Below, piece by piece: positions 16,675 to 25,003 of a stretch of DNA of 28,009 bases. Numbering within the stretch: the first letter of the stretch is position 1; every line of letters begins with the position of its first letter. Both the position numbers and the translations under genes were made by a program. A model generated the notes under the pieces. The model was given only the letters and a program-made list of their open reading frames with translations. It had not been told where the DNA came from and did not search any database. The DNA is from Cacconaster sp045601245 (GTDB lineage: Bacteria > Bacteroidota > Bacteroidia > Bacteroidales > UBA932): positions 1-28,009 of the forward strand of contig JAZRZH010000022.1 of assembly GCA_045601245.1 (NCBI GenBank), read 5' to 3'.

Positions 16675-16690
16675 ATGATACTGATGTTAT

Positions 16691-17233
16691 TTACATAGAT
16701 AAACCGAATTCAGGCGCTTTGGAATCCTTGTCTGAAAGAATGATTTCACTTTCGTCGATCCCCCAGTCTATTCCGACCTTAGGATCGTTCCACCTGAATG
16801 AGCCTTCACTCTGCGGTGCGTAGAAATTGTCGCATTTATATTGGAAGATTGTGTTGTCCTCAAGCACAAGGAATCCGTGTGCGAATCCGCGCGGGATGAA
16901 GAACATCCGCTTGTTGTCACCGCTGAGTTCTACTTTTACATAGCGGCCGTATGTCGGTGAGCCTGGTCTGATGTCTACTGCGACATCGAGGACTTTCCCC
17001 CTCACGACCCTCACGAGCTTGGCCTGGGCATCATTGCCTTTCTGGAAATGCATACCGCGAAGCACGCCTCGTCTGGCAGAGAAGGATTCGTTGTCCTGCA
17101 CAAAAGCGATGGAGCCGACATTCGCCTCGAAATCCTTGAGCGAGAATGATTCGAAGAAATATCCCCTGTTGTCGCCGAATACCTTTGGCTCGACTATGAC
17201 AGGTCCTTCAATTTCGGTTTTGATGTAATTCAT
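16691..17233 (-). CDS. rfbC: dTDP-4-dehydrorhamnose 3,5-epimerase
   Basis: Converts dTDP-4-keto-6-deoxyglucose to dTDP-4-keto-rhamnose, the third step of dTDP-L-rhamnose synthesis. A 180-residue cupin-fold enzyme with GVLRGMHFQ at 56-64 (R59, catalytic H62), DVAVDIR, and FFIPRGFAHGF. Length and motifs are normal. The partner genes rfbA, rfbB and rfbD are not in the window, so they must be elsewhere on the chromosome. It is placed between a lipid kinase (12 bp gap) and DUF4290 (16 bp gap). Confidence 0.95.
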   Translation of the reverse strand: MNYIKTEIEGPVIVEPKVFGDNRGYFFESFSLKDFEANVGSIAFVQDNESFSARRGVLRGMHFQKGNDAQAKLVRVVRGKVLDVAVDIRPGSPTYGRYVKVELSGDNKRMFFIPRGFAHGFLVLEDNTIFQYKCDNFYAPQSEGSFRWNDPKVGIDWGIDESEIILSDKDSKAPEFGLSM

Positions 17234-17245
17234 GCGTGTCTGGTA

Positions 17246-18172
17246 TCAAATATTCGTTATGACATTTATAGCGGATGGCATGATACTTATCGTAACAGGT
17301 GTGCATCCTACAGGTTCTCCATCCACCTCCATAAATGAAGCGGGGGAAGCGAAGATCTGTATGATTTTGGCTCTGGTTGTCCGGACAGGCTTCAGTTTTT
17401 TGATGGATCCGTCAAAAAGCCTGTGGATATTCAAAGCTATGCGCAGCTTTGATACACGATGTATCACGGTCATATCAATCAGTCCGTCATTTGGATCGGC
17501 GTCCGGCGTCTGTCTCATGCCTCCTCCGCAATACTTGCCATTGCCTATGGCCACGGATAATGCCGGGCCGTCGAAGAACAAGTCCCCATCCGCATATATC
17601 TTGAAATCCGGACATCTATATCGCATAAAACCCTTCATCAAACACTTAAGATATTGTGTGTCACCGCTCTTGCCCTTGAGTTTCTCCAAATCGAAGAGAT
17701 AGCAGACCTGGGCGTCGAATCCAAGCCCGCCGATATTAATCATATATCTGCGGTATGGCTCACCCTCGCTGATGGAGCCTACGCATATCACGTCCTGCAT
17801 CACACTTTTGCCGGAGGCTATCGTAGCCGCAGCATTTTCATACTCTTTGGGTATTTCGTATAGCCTTGACCAGTCATTTCCGGAACCGACGGGGATGATA
17901 CCGAGTGTTATCTCCTTTGACGGAACTTCTGTCTGGGACATTACTCCGTTCAGGATTTCGTGTATAGCGCCGTCACCACCGACGGCCAGCAGCTTGCGGT
18001 ATCCTTCCCTGATTGCTTCCGCCGCAAGTTCTGAGGCATGGAATTGATGCTCCGTAAAAGATTCGGAGAAGCAGACGCCATTGTCGCGCAGGGCTTGCGC
18101 TATACGGGGCCACATTACTCTTGCCTTTCCTCCTCCGGATTTTGTGCTTATTATGATTTTCCAGTCTTTCAT
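17246..18172 (-). CDS. Diacylglycerol/sphingolipid kinase family protein (YegS/DgkB-like)
   Basis: A 308-residue soluble lipid kinase of the DAGK catalytic family, which phosphorylates diacylglycerol or related lipids with ATP. The nucleotide-binding loop reads VGGDGAIHEILNGV at about 63-76, where most relatives have GGDGT; alanine replaces the threonine. The second motif is GIIPVGSGNDWSR. The C-terminal beta-sandwich carries the GKYCGGGMRQTP and DPNDGLIDM segments normal for the family. In Bacteroidota sphingolipid precursors are possible substrates; the lipid used here is unknown. First gene of the run to rfbC, DUF4290, ftsK and the LolA-like gene. Confidence 0.88.
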   Translation of the reverse strand: MKDWKIIISTKSGGGKARVMWPRIAQALRDNGVCFSESFTEHQFHASELAAEAIREGYRKLLAVGGDGAIHEILNGVMSQTEVPSKEITLGIIPVGSGNDWSRLYEIPKEYENAAATIASGKSVMQDVICVGSISEGEPYRRYMINIGGLGFDAQVCYLFDLEKLKGKSGDTQYLKCLMKGFMRYRCPDFKIYADGDLFFDGPALSVAIGNGKYCGGGMRQTPDADPNDGLIDMTVIHRVSKLRIALNIHRLFDGSIKKLKPVRTTRAKIIQIFASPASFMEVDGEPVGCTPVTISIMPSAINVITNI

Positions 18173-18190
18173 TTCAAATTAACCAAATCA

Positions 18191-18221
18191 CAAAGATAGC
18201 AAAATAATCGATATTGCCCAA
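18191..18221 (-). promoter_or_regulatory. Likely promoter of the lipid kinase-rfbC-DUF4290-ftsK-lolA run
   Basis: On the minus strand TTG (18221-18219), a 20-base spacer, then TATCTTTG (18198-18191) match the Bacteroidota -33/-7 promoter. The -7 box ends 18 bases before the ATG of the lipid kinase gene. Confidence 0.65.
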
Positions 18222-18232
18222 TGAAGGCCGGA

Positions 18233-20662
18233 TTACCTCTCTATCCGTAGTTTTGCAAATTTGAGGAGGAGTGTTTTGCGGCTGCCGTCGTCAAACTGTA
18301 CAATCGCTTTCATATTGGCCCCTTCATCTTCAAAGGACAGTATGATGCCGAAACCGAATCTGTCGTGCTCCACCCTTTGTCCCGGCTTGAGATCGGAAAT
18401 CGGGTCCGGTTTGAAATCCGGGTTTGGAGTGCTGCGGACAGACTGGGAGAATGAGGGTTTGGAGAAGGCTGGTGCAGGGGCTGAGGTGGCCTGGCGAGTG
18501 GCAGTCCCCGGTCTCTGCTGCGGTCTGTTGCCCCGGATATAATTCGGTCTGCCGCTCTGCTCGTATGTTGTGGGAAAGTCCGAAGAAGATCTTCCGGAAG
18601 TGCCGTGACCGAATGCAGGAGCGTCATTACCATCTATCTGCGCATCAAGGTATCTGCTGTCAATTTCCTTGAGGAAACGGCTTGCCGGGTTGCTGTCCTG
18701 CTTGCCCCACTTCATCCTGTTCCGGGCGTATGAGAGAGTGACGCTCTTTTCGGCGCGTGTGAGGGCTACGTAGAACAGGCGTCGCTCCTCCTCGATCTCG
18801 GCCATCGAGCCGTTCGTTCCTTCTGAAGGAAAGAGATTCTCTTCCATTCCTGCTACGAAAACATAGGGGAATTCCAGACCCTTTGCGGCGTGGACTGTCA
18901 TCAGCGTGATGCGGTTGGTGCTGTTCTCATTGTCGGTGAGGTCATCTTTCTCCGCTTCGGAAAGAAGGAATATGTTCTCCAGCCAGTCGCTGAGCGTGAC
19001 GATTTCCATACCTTCGCCCTCGGTGTCATCAGCCAGTTCGCGGCGCATCTCGGCCTCCTCTTCGGTGTATTCCTTTATGCCGTTGAAGAGCTCTTCGAGG
19101 TTCTCGAATCGGGCCTGGCTCTCGGGCGAAGTGTCGCCCTTGAGACTGATCAGATATCCGCTGACATTACCTGCCTCCAATGCGAGAGAGAATGCGTCGG
19201 ACGTTGCAGTCTTCTGAGTGAGCGGTCCGATCATAGCCGCGAATTCGCGGAATTTCTTGATTGCTGCCTCGCGCAGCCCTGCCGCCAGAAGCTTCTCGTC
19301 AGGCAGCGATATCGCTTCGAGCAGAGTGCATTGCGCCTCGCGGGCGGCAGCGCTGAGATGCTCGATGGATGTATCGCCGATCCCTCTTGATGGCTTGTTG
19401 ATAATACGTCTGAATGCTTCGTCGTCTTTCGGGTTGACTACCAGCTTGAGGTAGGCGATCATATCCTTGATCTCCTCCCTCTCATAGAAAGAATGGCCTC
19501 CGTAGATACGGTACGGCAGATTCTTGCGTCTGAGGCTCTCCTCGAATGCGCGTGACTGCGCGTTGGTCCTGTAAAGTATGGCGAAATCACTGTACAGGGC
19601 CTTGTCGGCATAGATTCTCTCTATGATTGCGGATGCTGTCAGGTAGGCCTCCTCCTGATCGGTGAACGCCTTAATTATATGGATTTTCTCACCAATGTCC
19701 GACTTTGAGAAACATTCCTTCTTCAGGCGGTTTTCATTCTTGGAGATCAGACTGTTGGCAGCGTTGACGATGGTCTGGGTGGAACGATAGTTCTGCTCCA
19801 GGCGGAATATCTTCGCGTCGCTGTAATCCTTCTGGAATCGGAGGATATTCTCGATGCGCGCTCCGCGGAAACTGTAGATGCTCTGCGAGTCATCGCCCAC
19901 GACACTGATGTTGCGGTGGAATTGGGCGAGTTTGCGGAGAATCAGGTACTGTGCGTAATTGGTGTCCTGGTACTCGTCCACAAGGATATGGGAGAACCGG
20001 GACGCAATGGCTTCGAGCGCGTCCGGGTGGTCGCGGAAAAGAATGTTCGTATTGAGCAGAATGTCATCAAAATCCATTGCTCCCGCGGCTTTGCATTTCT
20101 GCGAATAAAGGGCATATATATCCACGGTCCTCGGCTTGCGGGCGGCGGCATCCTCCTGCATCAGCTGTGCGTTGGCACGGTATCCGTTGACGGTGACAAG
20201 ACTGTTCTTGGCCAGCGAGATGCGGCTCTGGACGCTGTTTGGCTTATACGTCTTGTCATCGAGCTCCAACTCTTTGATGCACTGCTTGATGACGCTCCGC
20301 GAGTCGCTCTGGTCATATATCGTGAACTGCTGCGGATATTCCAGCATTTCCGCATATTCCCTGAGGAACCGGATGAAAATCGAATGGAACGTCCCCATCC
20401 ATATCCATCTCGCGCGTTTTTCGCCGATCAGTGCTGCGATTCTCTCCTTCATCTCCCCGGCGGCCTTCTTGGTGAAGGTAAGGGCCAGGATCTGTGACGG
20501 AGCGGCGCCCCGGTCAATAAGATATGCTATGCGGCAGGTAAGTACTTTTGTCTTTCCGGAGCCTGCTCCGGCTATTATCAGTGACGGCCCGTCGGTGCAT
20601 TTGACGGCATCTGTCTGGGCCGCATTCAATCCCTCCAGAATTTCTCTCTTCGTGTTCTCCAT
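18233..20662 (-). CDS. uvrD: UvrD/PcrA-type 3'-5' DNA helicase
   Basis: An 809-residue superfamily 1A helicase for nucleotide-excision and mismatch repair and for clearing replication obstacles. Walker A GAGSGKT at 32-38, motif Ia LTFTKKAAGEM, motif II DEYQDTN, motif III QSIYSFRGA, motif IV LEQNYRS, motif V VHAAKGLEFPYVF and motif VI VALTRAEKS are all present. A low-complexity Ser/Pro/Gln linker (about 690-755) leads to a C-terminal tudor-like domain (PGQRVEHDRFGFGII) that in PcrA binds RNA polymerase. Transcribed alone, divergent from nqrA. Whether it is called UvrD or PcrA is a matter of naming. Confidence 0.95.
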   Translation of the reverse strand: MENTKREILEGLNAAQTDAVKCTDGPSLIIAGAGSGKTKVLTCRIAYLIDRGAAPSQILALTFTKKAAGEMKERIAALIGEKRARWIWMGTFHSIFIRFLREYAEMLEYPQQFTIYDQSDSRSVIKQCIKELELDDKTYKPNSVQSRISLAKNSLVTVNGYRANAQLMQEDAAARKPRTVDIYALYSQKCKAAGAMDFDDILLNTNILFRDHPDALEAIASRFSHILVDEYQDTNYAQYLILRKLAQFHRNISVVGDDSQSIYSFRGARIENILRFQKDYSDAKIFRLEQNYRSTQTIVNAANSLISKNENRLKKECFSKSDIGEKIHIIKAFTDQEEAYLTASAIIERIYADKALYSDFAILYRTNAQSRAFEESLRRKNLPYRIYGGHSFYEREEIKDMIAYLKLVVNPKDDEAFRRIINKPSRGIGDTSIEHLSAAAREAQCTLLEAISLPDEKLLAAGLREAAIKKFREFAAMIGPLTQKTATSDAFSLALEAGNVSGYLISLKGDTSPESQARFENLEELFNGIKEYTEEEAEMRRELADDTEGEGMEIVTLSDWLENIFLLSEAEKDDLTDNENSTNRITLMTVHAAKGLEFPYVFVAGMEENLFPSEGTNGSMAEIEEERRLFYVALTRAEKSVTLSYARNRMKWGKQDSNPASRFLKEIDSRYLDAQIDGNDAPAFGHGTSGRSSSDFPTTYEQSGRPNYIRGNRPQQRPGTATRQATSAPAPAFSKPSFSQSVRSTPNPDFKPDPISDLKPGQRVEHDRFGFGIILSFEDEGANMKAIVQFDDGSRKTLLLKFAKLRIER

Positions 20663-20669
20663 AATGGGG

Positions 20670-20677
20670 CAAATATA
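20670..20677 (-). promoter_or_regulatory. Likely uvrD promoter -7 box
   Basis: The minus strand reads TATATTTG, a match to TAnnTTTG, only 7 bases before the uvrD ATG at 20662. Transcription would start within a few bases of the start codon, so the mRNA would be leaderless or nearly so. Confidence 0.5.
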
Positions 20678-20690
20678 GCATAAAAATTAG

Positions 20691-20698
20691 TATATTTG
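20691..20698 (+). promoter_or_regulatory. Likely nqr operon promoter -7 box
   Basis: TATATTTG matches TAnnTTTG, 22 bases before the nqrA ATG at 20721. Its -33 region falls on the uvrD -7 box, so the two promoters overlap. Confidence 0.6.
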
Positions 20699-20720
20699 TG
20701 CCCGTTTTTCAAAGAAGAAA

Positions 20721-22079
20721 ATGTCGGAACATATCAGGATAAGGAAAGGCTTGGACATCCCTTTGACGGGGGAGGCGCAGTTGTATGTGGCCAAGCGCGT
20801 GACTTCCGGCACTGTTGCTGTCAGAACATCAGATTTCCGTGGTCTAAAGGCATCTCCGATGGTTGAGGAGGGCGATCAGGTCGTCACAGGACAGCCTGTG
20901 TTCTGCGACATCACCCGCAACGACATACTCTTCTGCTCTCCTGTCTGCGGACACGTATCCTCCATCTCCCGCAATGATGACGGCACAGTGTCGGAAGTCC
21001 GGCTCTCCGCCGTCGATGCCGATAATTGTGTCCGTTTTGATATTCCTAAGGTTTCGTCGATGCAGAGACTTGAGATTATCAGACTGATGCTCAATGGCGG
21101 TTTGTGGCCCTGCATCCGCCAGAGGCCTTTCGGCATTATCGCCAATCCTGACAGGATGCCTAATTCGATTTTCATCTCGGCATTCTCGTCGGTGCCCCTG
21201 GCCCCGGATTTCGATTTCGCACTCGCTTATGATCTGGAAGAACTGCAGGCCGGCATTGACGTGCTCGGACATCTTACCCGAGGCGGCATACACATCTGTC
21301 TCCCAGTCAAGAATTTCGCCGGTACCGAATTCCACAAGATACGTGGCGTGATCAAGCATTCCGTATACGGACCGCATCCATCCGGCAACGTCGGAGTTCA
21401 GATCAACAGAATCAGTCCGATAAGCAAAGGCGAAGTTATCTGGACTGTCGACCTGTTCCATGTCGCTGCCATCGGCCGCTTCTTCATGCACGGTTCGTAT
21501 GATATGCGCAGGCTTGTGGCAGTAGTAGGTCCTGCCGCTCTCAATCCGGCATATATACAGTGCGTCCACGGTACTTCGCTTGCAGAGATGGATGATCATT
21601 TCGACCGCTGGCAGGGCAATCTCAGAATTATAGGAGGCGATGTCCTTACCGGACGCAATGAGGGACGGGATGGATTCGTCGGTTTTTATGACAATATGGT
21701 CACCGTCATCCGCGAAGGCGAAGGCAGAGAGATGTTCGGCTGGCTCAAACCGCTTCGATTCAATCGATTCAGTGCTTCCAGCCTTTATCTTTCAAGGTTC
21801 CTGAAATCACACAAATTTGAGATGGACACATTGCTTAACGGCAGTGTGCGGGCTTTTGTGACGCCGGATGTCTATAGCAAGGTGTTCCCGATGGATATTT
21901 ATCCGGTGGAACTGTTCAAGGCCATACTTGCCGGAGACATCGAAAAGATGGAGAAACTTGGCATATACGAAGTGGTCGAGGAGGACGTGGCTCTATGCGA
22001 GTATGTCTGCCCTTCTAAGATTGAGATACAGTCGATCCTTTCGAAAGGCATCGACATTATGCTGGATTATTTGCAATAG
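20721..22079 (+). CDS. nqrA: Na+-translocating NADH:quinone reductase subunit A
   Basis: Cytoplasmic subunit of Na+-NQR, which passes electrons from NADH to quinone and exports Na+. The 452-residue chain starts with IRKGLDIPLTGEAQ and has the barrel-sandwich-like segment SPMVEEGDQVVTGQPVF near 49-65, both typical of NqrA. The C-terminal part has CEYVCPSKIEIQ, where iron-sulphur relatives in RnfC have clusters but NqrA does not bind one. First of six genes in standard order nqrABCDEF; nqrB follows after 3 bp. Length is normal. Confidence 0.96.
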   Translation: MSEHIRIRKGLDIPLTGEAQLYVAKRVTSGTVAVRTSDFRGLKASPMVEEGDQVVTGQPVFCDITRNDILFCSPVCGHVSSISRNDDGTVSEVRLSAVDADNCVRFDIPKVSSMQRLEIIRLMLNGGLWPCIRQRPFGIIANPDRMPNSIFISAFSSVPLAPDFDFALAYDLEELQAGIDVLGHLTRGGIHICLPVKNFAGTEFHKIRGVIKHSVYGPHPSGNVGVQINRISPISKGEVIWTVDLFHVAAIGRFFMHGSYDMRRLVAVVGPAALNPAYIQCVHGTSLAEMDDHFDRWQGNLRIIGGDVLTGRNEGRDGFVGFYDNMVTVIREGEGREMFGWLKPLRFNRFSASSLYLSRFLKSHKFEMDTLLNGSVRAFVTPDVYSKVFPMDIYPVELFKAILAGDIEKMEKLGIYEVVEEDVALCEYVCPSKIEIQSILSKGIDIMLDYLQ

Positions 22080-22082
22080 GAT

Positions 22083-23171
22083 ATGGAGGAGAACAGAATC
22101 AGGAAGTATATGGACGGCATCCGACCGAAGTTCGAGCCGGGCGGGAAACTGCACTGGCTCCATTCGACATACGATGCGTTTGATACATTTCTATCAGTCC
22201 CATCCACACGCACGGCGGAGGGCTCTCATATCCGTGATTGCGTTGACCTCAAGAGACTGATGTTCACAGTTGTGATCGCGCTGTTGCCTTGCTTCGTGGC
22301 ATCCTGTATCAAATACGGTTTCTTTACCATACTTCCTCTTTATCTGGTATCATATATCACCGGTCTCGCCATTGAGTTCGCTTCGGCTCAGGTCCGTCAT
22401 CGGGAGGTCAGCGAAGGTTATCTGGTTACGGGTATGATAATACCTATGATAGTCCCGGTCACCATTCCGCTCTGGATGCTGGCGCTGGCCGTTGCGTTTG
22501 CTGTCATTGTCGGCAAGGAGGCGTTCGGTGGCACAGGGATGAATATCTGGAATCCGGCACTTCTGGCGCGTGCATTCCTGTTCTTCGCATATCCGTCATA
22601 TATGACCGGAAATGTGTGGGTCCCGGGTGCAGAAGATGCCGTGTCCGGCGCTACGCCGCTCTCCCAGCTGGAAGGCGGCCTTGATGCCCTCCGCTATTCC
22701 GCCTCGGATATGTTCTGGGGTTCAATTCCCGGCGCTGTCGGTGAGACATCCACATTTGCCGTGCTTCTCGGCGCGCTGATTCTCCTGGTCACAGGAGTGG
22801 CAAACTGGAGGGTAATGGTCTCCACCGTGCTCGGCGCCCTCACGGTGGCCGGCGTCGCCAACATCTGTGCATCCTCACCCGATTCGATGATGGCAGTCCC
22901 GGCTTATTATCATCTTCTGCTTGGCGGGTTTGCCTTCGGAACAGTCTTCATGGCCACCGACCCTGTGACCGGTGCCCAGACCAATGGCGGACGTTGGATA
23001 TACGGATTTCTTATCGGAGCCGTTACTGTCATCATCCGACTTTTCAGCCCTGCTTATCCTGAAGGAATGATGATAGCTATCCTCCTGATGAACACTTTCG
23101 CACCGCTGATCGACCATTGTGTCGTCGCGGCCAATATTAACCGGCGCCTTGCGCGCAACAAGACAGTATGA
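22083..23171 (+). CDS. nqrB: Na+-NQR subunit B
   Basis: Membrane subunit that carries FMN bound through a phosphoester to threonine, plus riboflavin, and takes part in Na+ transport. The flavin attachment motif SGAT is at 188-191 (T191). GKEAFGGTGMNIWNPALLAR at about 145-164 is a conserved family block. Around nine or ten membrane segments. At 362 residues it is slightly shorter than Vibrio NqrB. Its stop overlaps the nqrC start by four bases (ATGA), so translation is coupled. Confidence 0.96.
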   Translation: MEENRIRKYMDGIRPKFEPGGKLHWLHSTYDAFDTFLSVPSTRTAEGSHIRDCVDLKRLMFTVVIALLPCFVASCIKYGFFTILPLYLVSYITGLAIEFASAQVRHREVSEGYLVTGMIIPMIVPVTIPLWMLALAVAFAVIVGKEAFGGTGMNIWNPALLARAFLFFAYPSYMTGNVWVPGAEDAVSGATPLSQLEGGLDALRYSASDMFWGSIPGAVGETSTFAVLLGALILLVTGVANWRVMVSTVLGALTVAGVANICASSPDSMMAVPAYYHLLLGGFAFGTVFMATDPVTGAQTNGGRWIYGFLIGAVTVIIRLFSPAYPEGMMIAILLMNTFAPLIDHCVVAANINRRLARNKTV

Positions 23172-23764
23172 TCAATCGTAACGGTAACATATATACTGTA
23201 ATCTATGCCCTTCTGCTCGCTGCAATTGTGGCCGGTGTTCTGGCGTGGGTCTCCACCTCGCTCGCTCCGCGTCAGGCGGCAAATGCAGAGGCGGCCAGGA
23301 ATGCAGCAATCCGTGATGCCGCAAGGCTTGCCGATTCATCGGTAGACAGCATTGACGTTGACGGTCTGAAAGTCTACCTATGCATTTCCGGATACGACAC
23401 GGTGCGCGTTTTGCCTTGCAGCGGCTCTGGTCTGTGGGGCCCGGTATGGGGTTTCATTGCACTGGAACACAATATGACCAGTGTCCGTGGTGTCTCATTT
23501 GACCACGAAAAGGAGACACCGGGTCTGGGCGGTCAGATTGCTGACAGCCGTTATCATAAGCATTTTATCGGTCGGCCTCTTGTGGCCGGGAAACTTTTCC
23601 TTCTGGATATCGATGCCATCAGCGGGGCCACGGGCACGTCGCGCGCGGTTGAGAGTATGATTAATGATTGTATGATAAGATACGGTGCATATATTGACAG
23701 CCTCAAGCCCGATGGCGCCGTCATCATAACTGAAGAAGAGGAGGTGGTGACAGATGAGCCGTAG
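23168..23764 (+). CDS. nqrC: Na+-NQR subunit C (short form)
   Basis: Single-span periplasmic flavoprotein subunit with FMN linked to threonine. The N-terminal membrane segment is at 9-30, HEKETPGLG at 113-121, and the attachment motif SGAT at 152-155 (T155). At 198 residues it lacks about 50 residues compared with Vibrio NqrC, mostly between the membrane anchor and the FMN domain. The essential motifs are kept, so it should work. The last 11 bases overlap the start of nqrD. Confidence 0.93.
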   Translation: MINRNGNIYTVIYALLLAAIVAGVLAWVSTSLAPRQAANAEAARNAAIRDAARLADSSVDSIDVDGLKVYLCISGYDTVRVLPCSGSGLWGPVWGFIALEHNMTSVRGVSFDHEKETPGLGGQIADSRYHKHFIGRPLVAGKLFLLDIDAISGATGTSRAVESMINDCMIRYGAYIDSLKPDGAVIITEEEEVVTDEP

Positions 23765-24383
23765 TGTCGGAATGCTACGCAAGTCCCTTCTGGGCGGGAA
23801 TCCGGTCACCGTGCTGGTGCTCGGAATCTGTTCGGCCCTGGCCGTTACGGTGCATTTGAAGGAAGCCCTGATAATGGGCCTTGCTGTCACCGTTGTATCG
23901 GCATTCTCGAGTTTCGTGATATCATTGATGCGCAAGACCATCCCGGTCCGTATCCGCATCATAGTGGAGATATTGGTGGTGTCGTTCTTCGTGATACTGG
24001 CGGACCAGTTTCTTAAGGCTTATGCGTATGAGGAGAGCCGTGAACTGTCGGTATATATTGGCCTTATTATCACCAATTGCATTATTCTGGGCCGGCTGGA
24101 GTCATACGCTCTGGGCCATGGTCCGGTGAGGTCGATGTGCGACGGCTTCTGTAACGGTCTCGGCTATGCCGTGGTCCTGCTGATCATCGCATTCTTCCGC
24201 GAGTTCTTCGGATGCGGAACCCTATTCGGACTGCAGGTTATCCCGGAGGGATGGTATGTCGCCAACGGCGGATTCTATGAAAACAACGGTCTTATGCTGC
24301 TGCCTCCGATGGCTCTGATCCTTATAGGATGCATAGTATGGCTCCAGCGGACATTTGACAAAGAGACGGAGGATCAGGAATAA
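23754..24383 (+). CDS. nqrD: Na+-NQR subunit D
   Basis: A 209-residue polytopic membrane subunit, related to RnfE and to NqrE. It has six hydrophobic segments and the two cysteines known to hold the intramembrane [2Fe-2S] cluster shared with NqrE: C26 in LGICSALAV and C109 in ITNCIILGR. The start codon lies inside the end of nqrC, and its stop overlaps the nqrE start (TAATG). Normal length. Confidence 0.96.
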   Translation: MSRSVGMLRKSLLGGNPVTVLVLGICSALAVTVHLKEALIMGLAVTVVSAFSSFVISLMRKTIPVRIRIIVEILVVSFFVILADQFLKAYAYEESRELSVYIGLIITNCIILGRLESYALGHGPVRSMCDGFCNGLGYAVVLLIIAFFREFFGCGTLFGLQVIPEGWYVANGGFYENNGLMLLPPMALILIGCIVWLQRTFDKETEDQE

Positions 24384-24997
24384 TGGAATATATCAACATT
24401 TTCTTCAAGTCCGTCTTCGCAGACAACCTGGCTCTGGCATTCTTCCTTGGAATGTGCTCTTTCATAGCGGTTTCCAAGAATATGAAGACTGCCCGCGGGC
24501 TAGGTCTCGCAGTGATCCTCGTGCTTTTTATAACAATGCCGGTGAACTGGGCGCTAAACCGCTTCGTACTCGCTCCGGGCGCACTTGCCTGGGTCGATTC
24601 GGAGTTCGCATCTGTGGATCTCAGTTTTCTGAACTTCATTGTATTCGTGGCTGTCATCGCCGCTGTCACCCAGGTCGTTGAGATGGTGGTTGAGAAATAC
24701 CTTCCGTCGCTTCATCTGTCGCTCGGCATATTTCTGCCCCTGATTGCGGTGAATTGCGCCATACTCGGCGCTACGCTTTTCATGCAGGAACGGGCATACG
24801 ACAATATCGGTCAGGTATTCGCATATTCGCTCGGCTCCGGTGCGGGGTGGTTCCTCGCCATAGTGACACTGGCTGCGATACGCGAGAAGATGGCTTATTC
24901 GGATGTTCCGAAAGGCCTCCGCGGTCTCGGCATAACATTCCTTGTAGTCGGCCTTATGGGTCTGGCTTTCATAGGTTTTATGGGCATTAAATTCTAG
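24383..24997 (+). CDS. nqrE: Na+-NQR subunit E
   Basis: A 204-residue membrane subunit, homologue and inverted partner of NqrD. FFLGMCSFIAVS near 20-31 (C25) and AVNCAILGA near 122-130 (C125) hold the two cysteines for the shared [2Fe-2S] cluster. Six membrane segments. Starts one base inside nqrD; nqrF follows after 6 bp. Length is normal for the family. Confidence 0.96.
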   Translation: MEYINIFFKSVFADNLALAFFLGMCSFIAVSKNMKTARGLGLAVILVLFITMPVNWALNRFVLAPGALAWVDSEFASVDLSFLNFIVFVAVIAAVTQVVEMVVEKYLPSLHLSLGIFLPLIAVNCAILGATLFMQERAYDNIGQVFAYSLGSGAGWFLAIVTLAAIREKMAYSDVPKGLRGLGITFLVVGLMGLAFIGFMGIKF

Positions 24998-25003
24998 ACG
25001 GCA

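Noticed and set aside
20844..21599. 251-residue minus-strand ORF inside nqrA, and a 300-residue one at 24554-25456 in nqrE-nqrF
   Set aside because: Both are shadows of strongly conserved nqr genes; long antisense frames are common in this codon usage.
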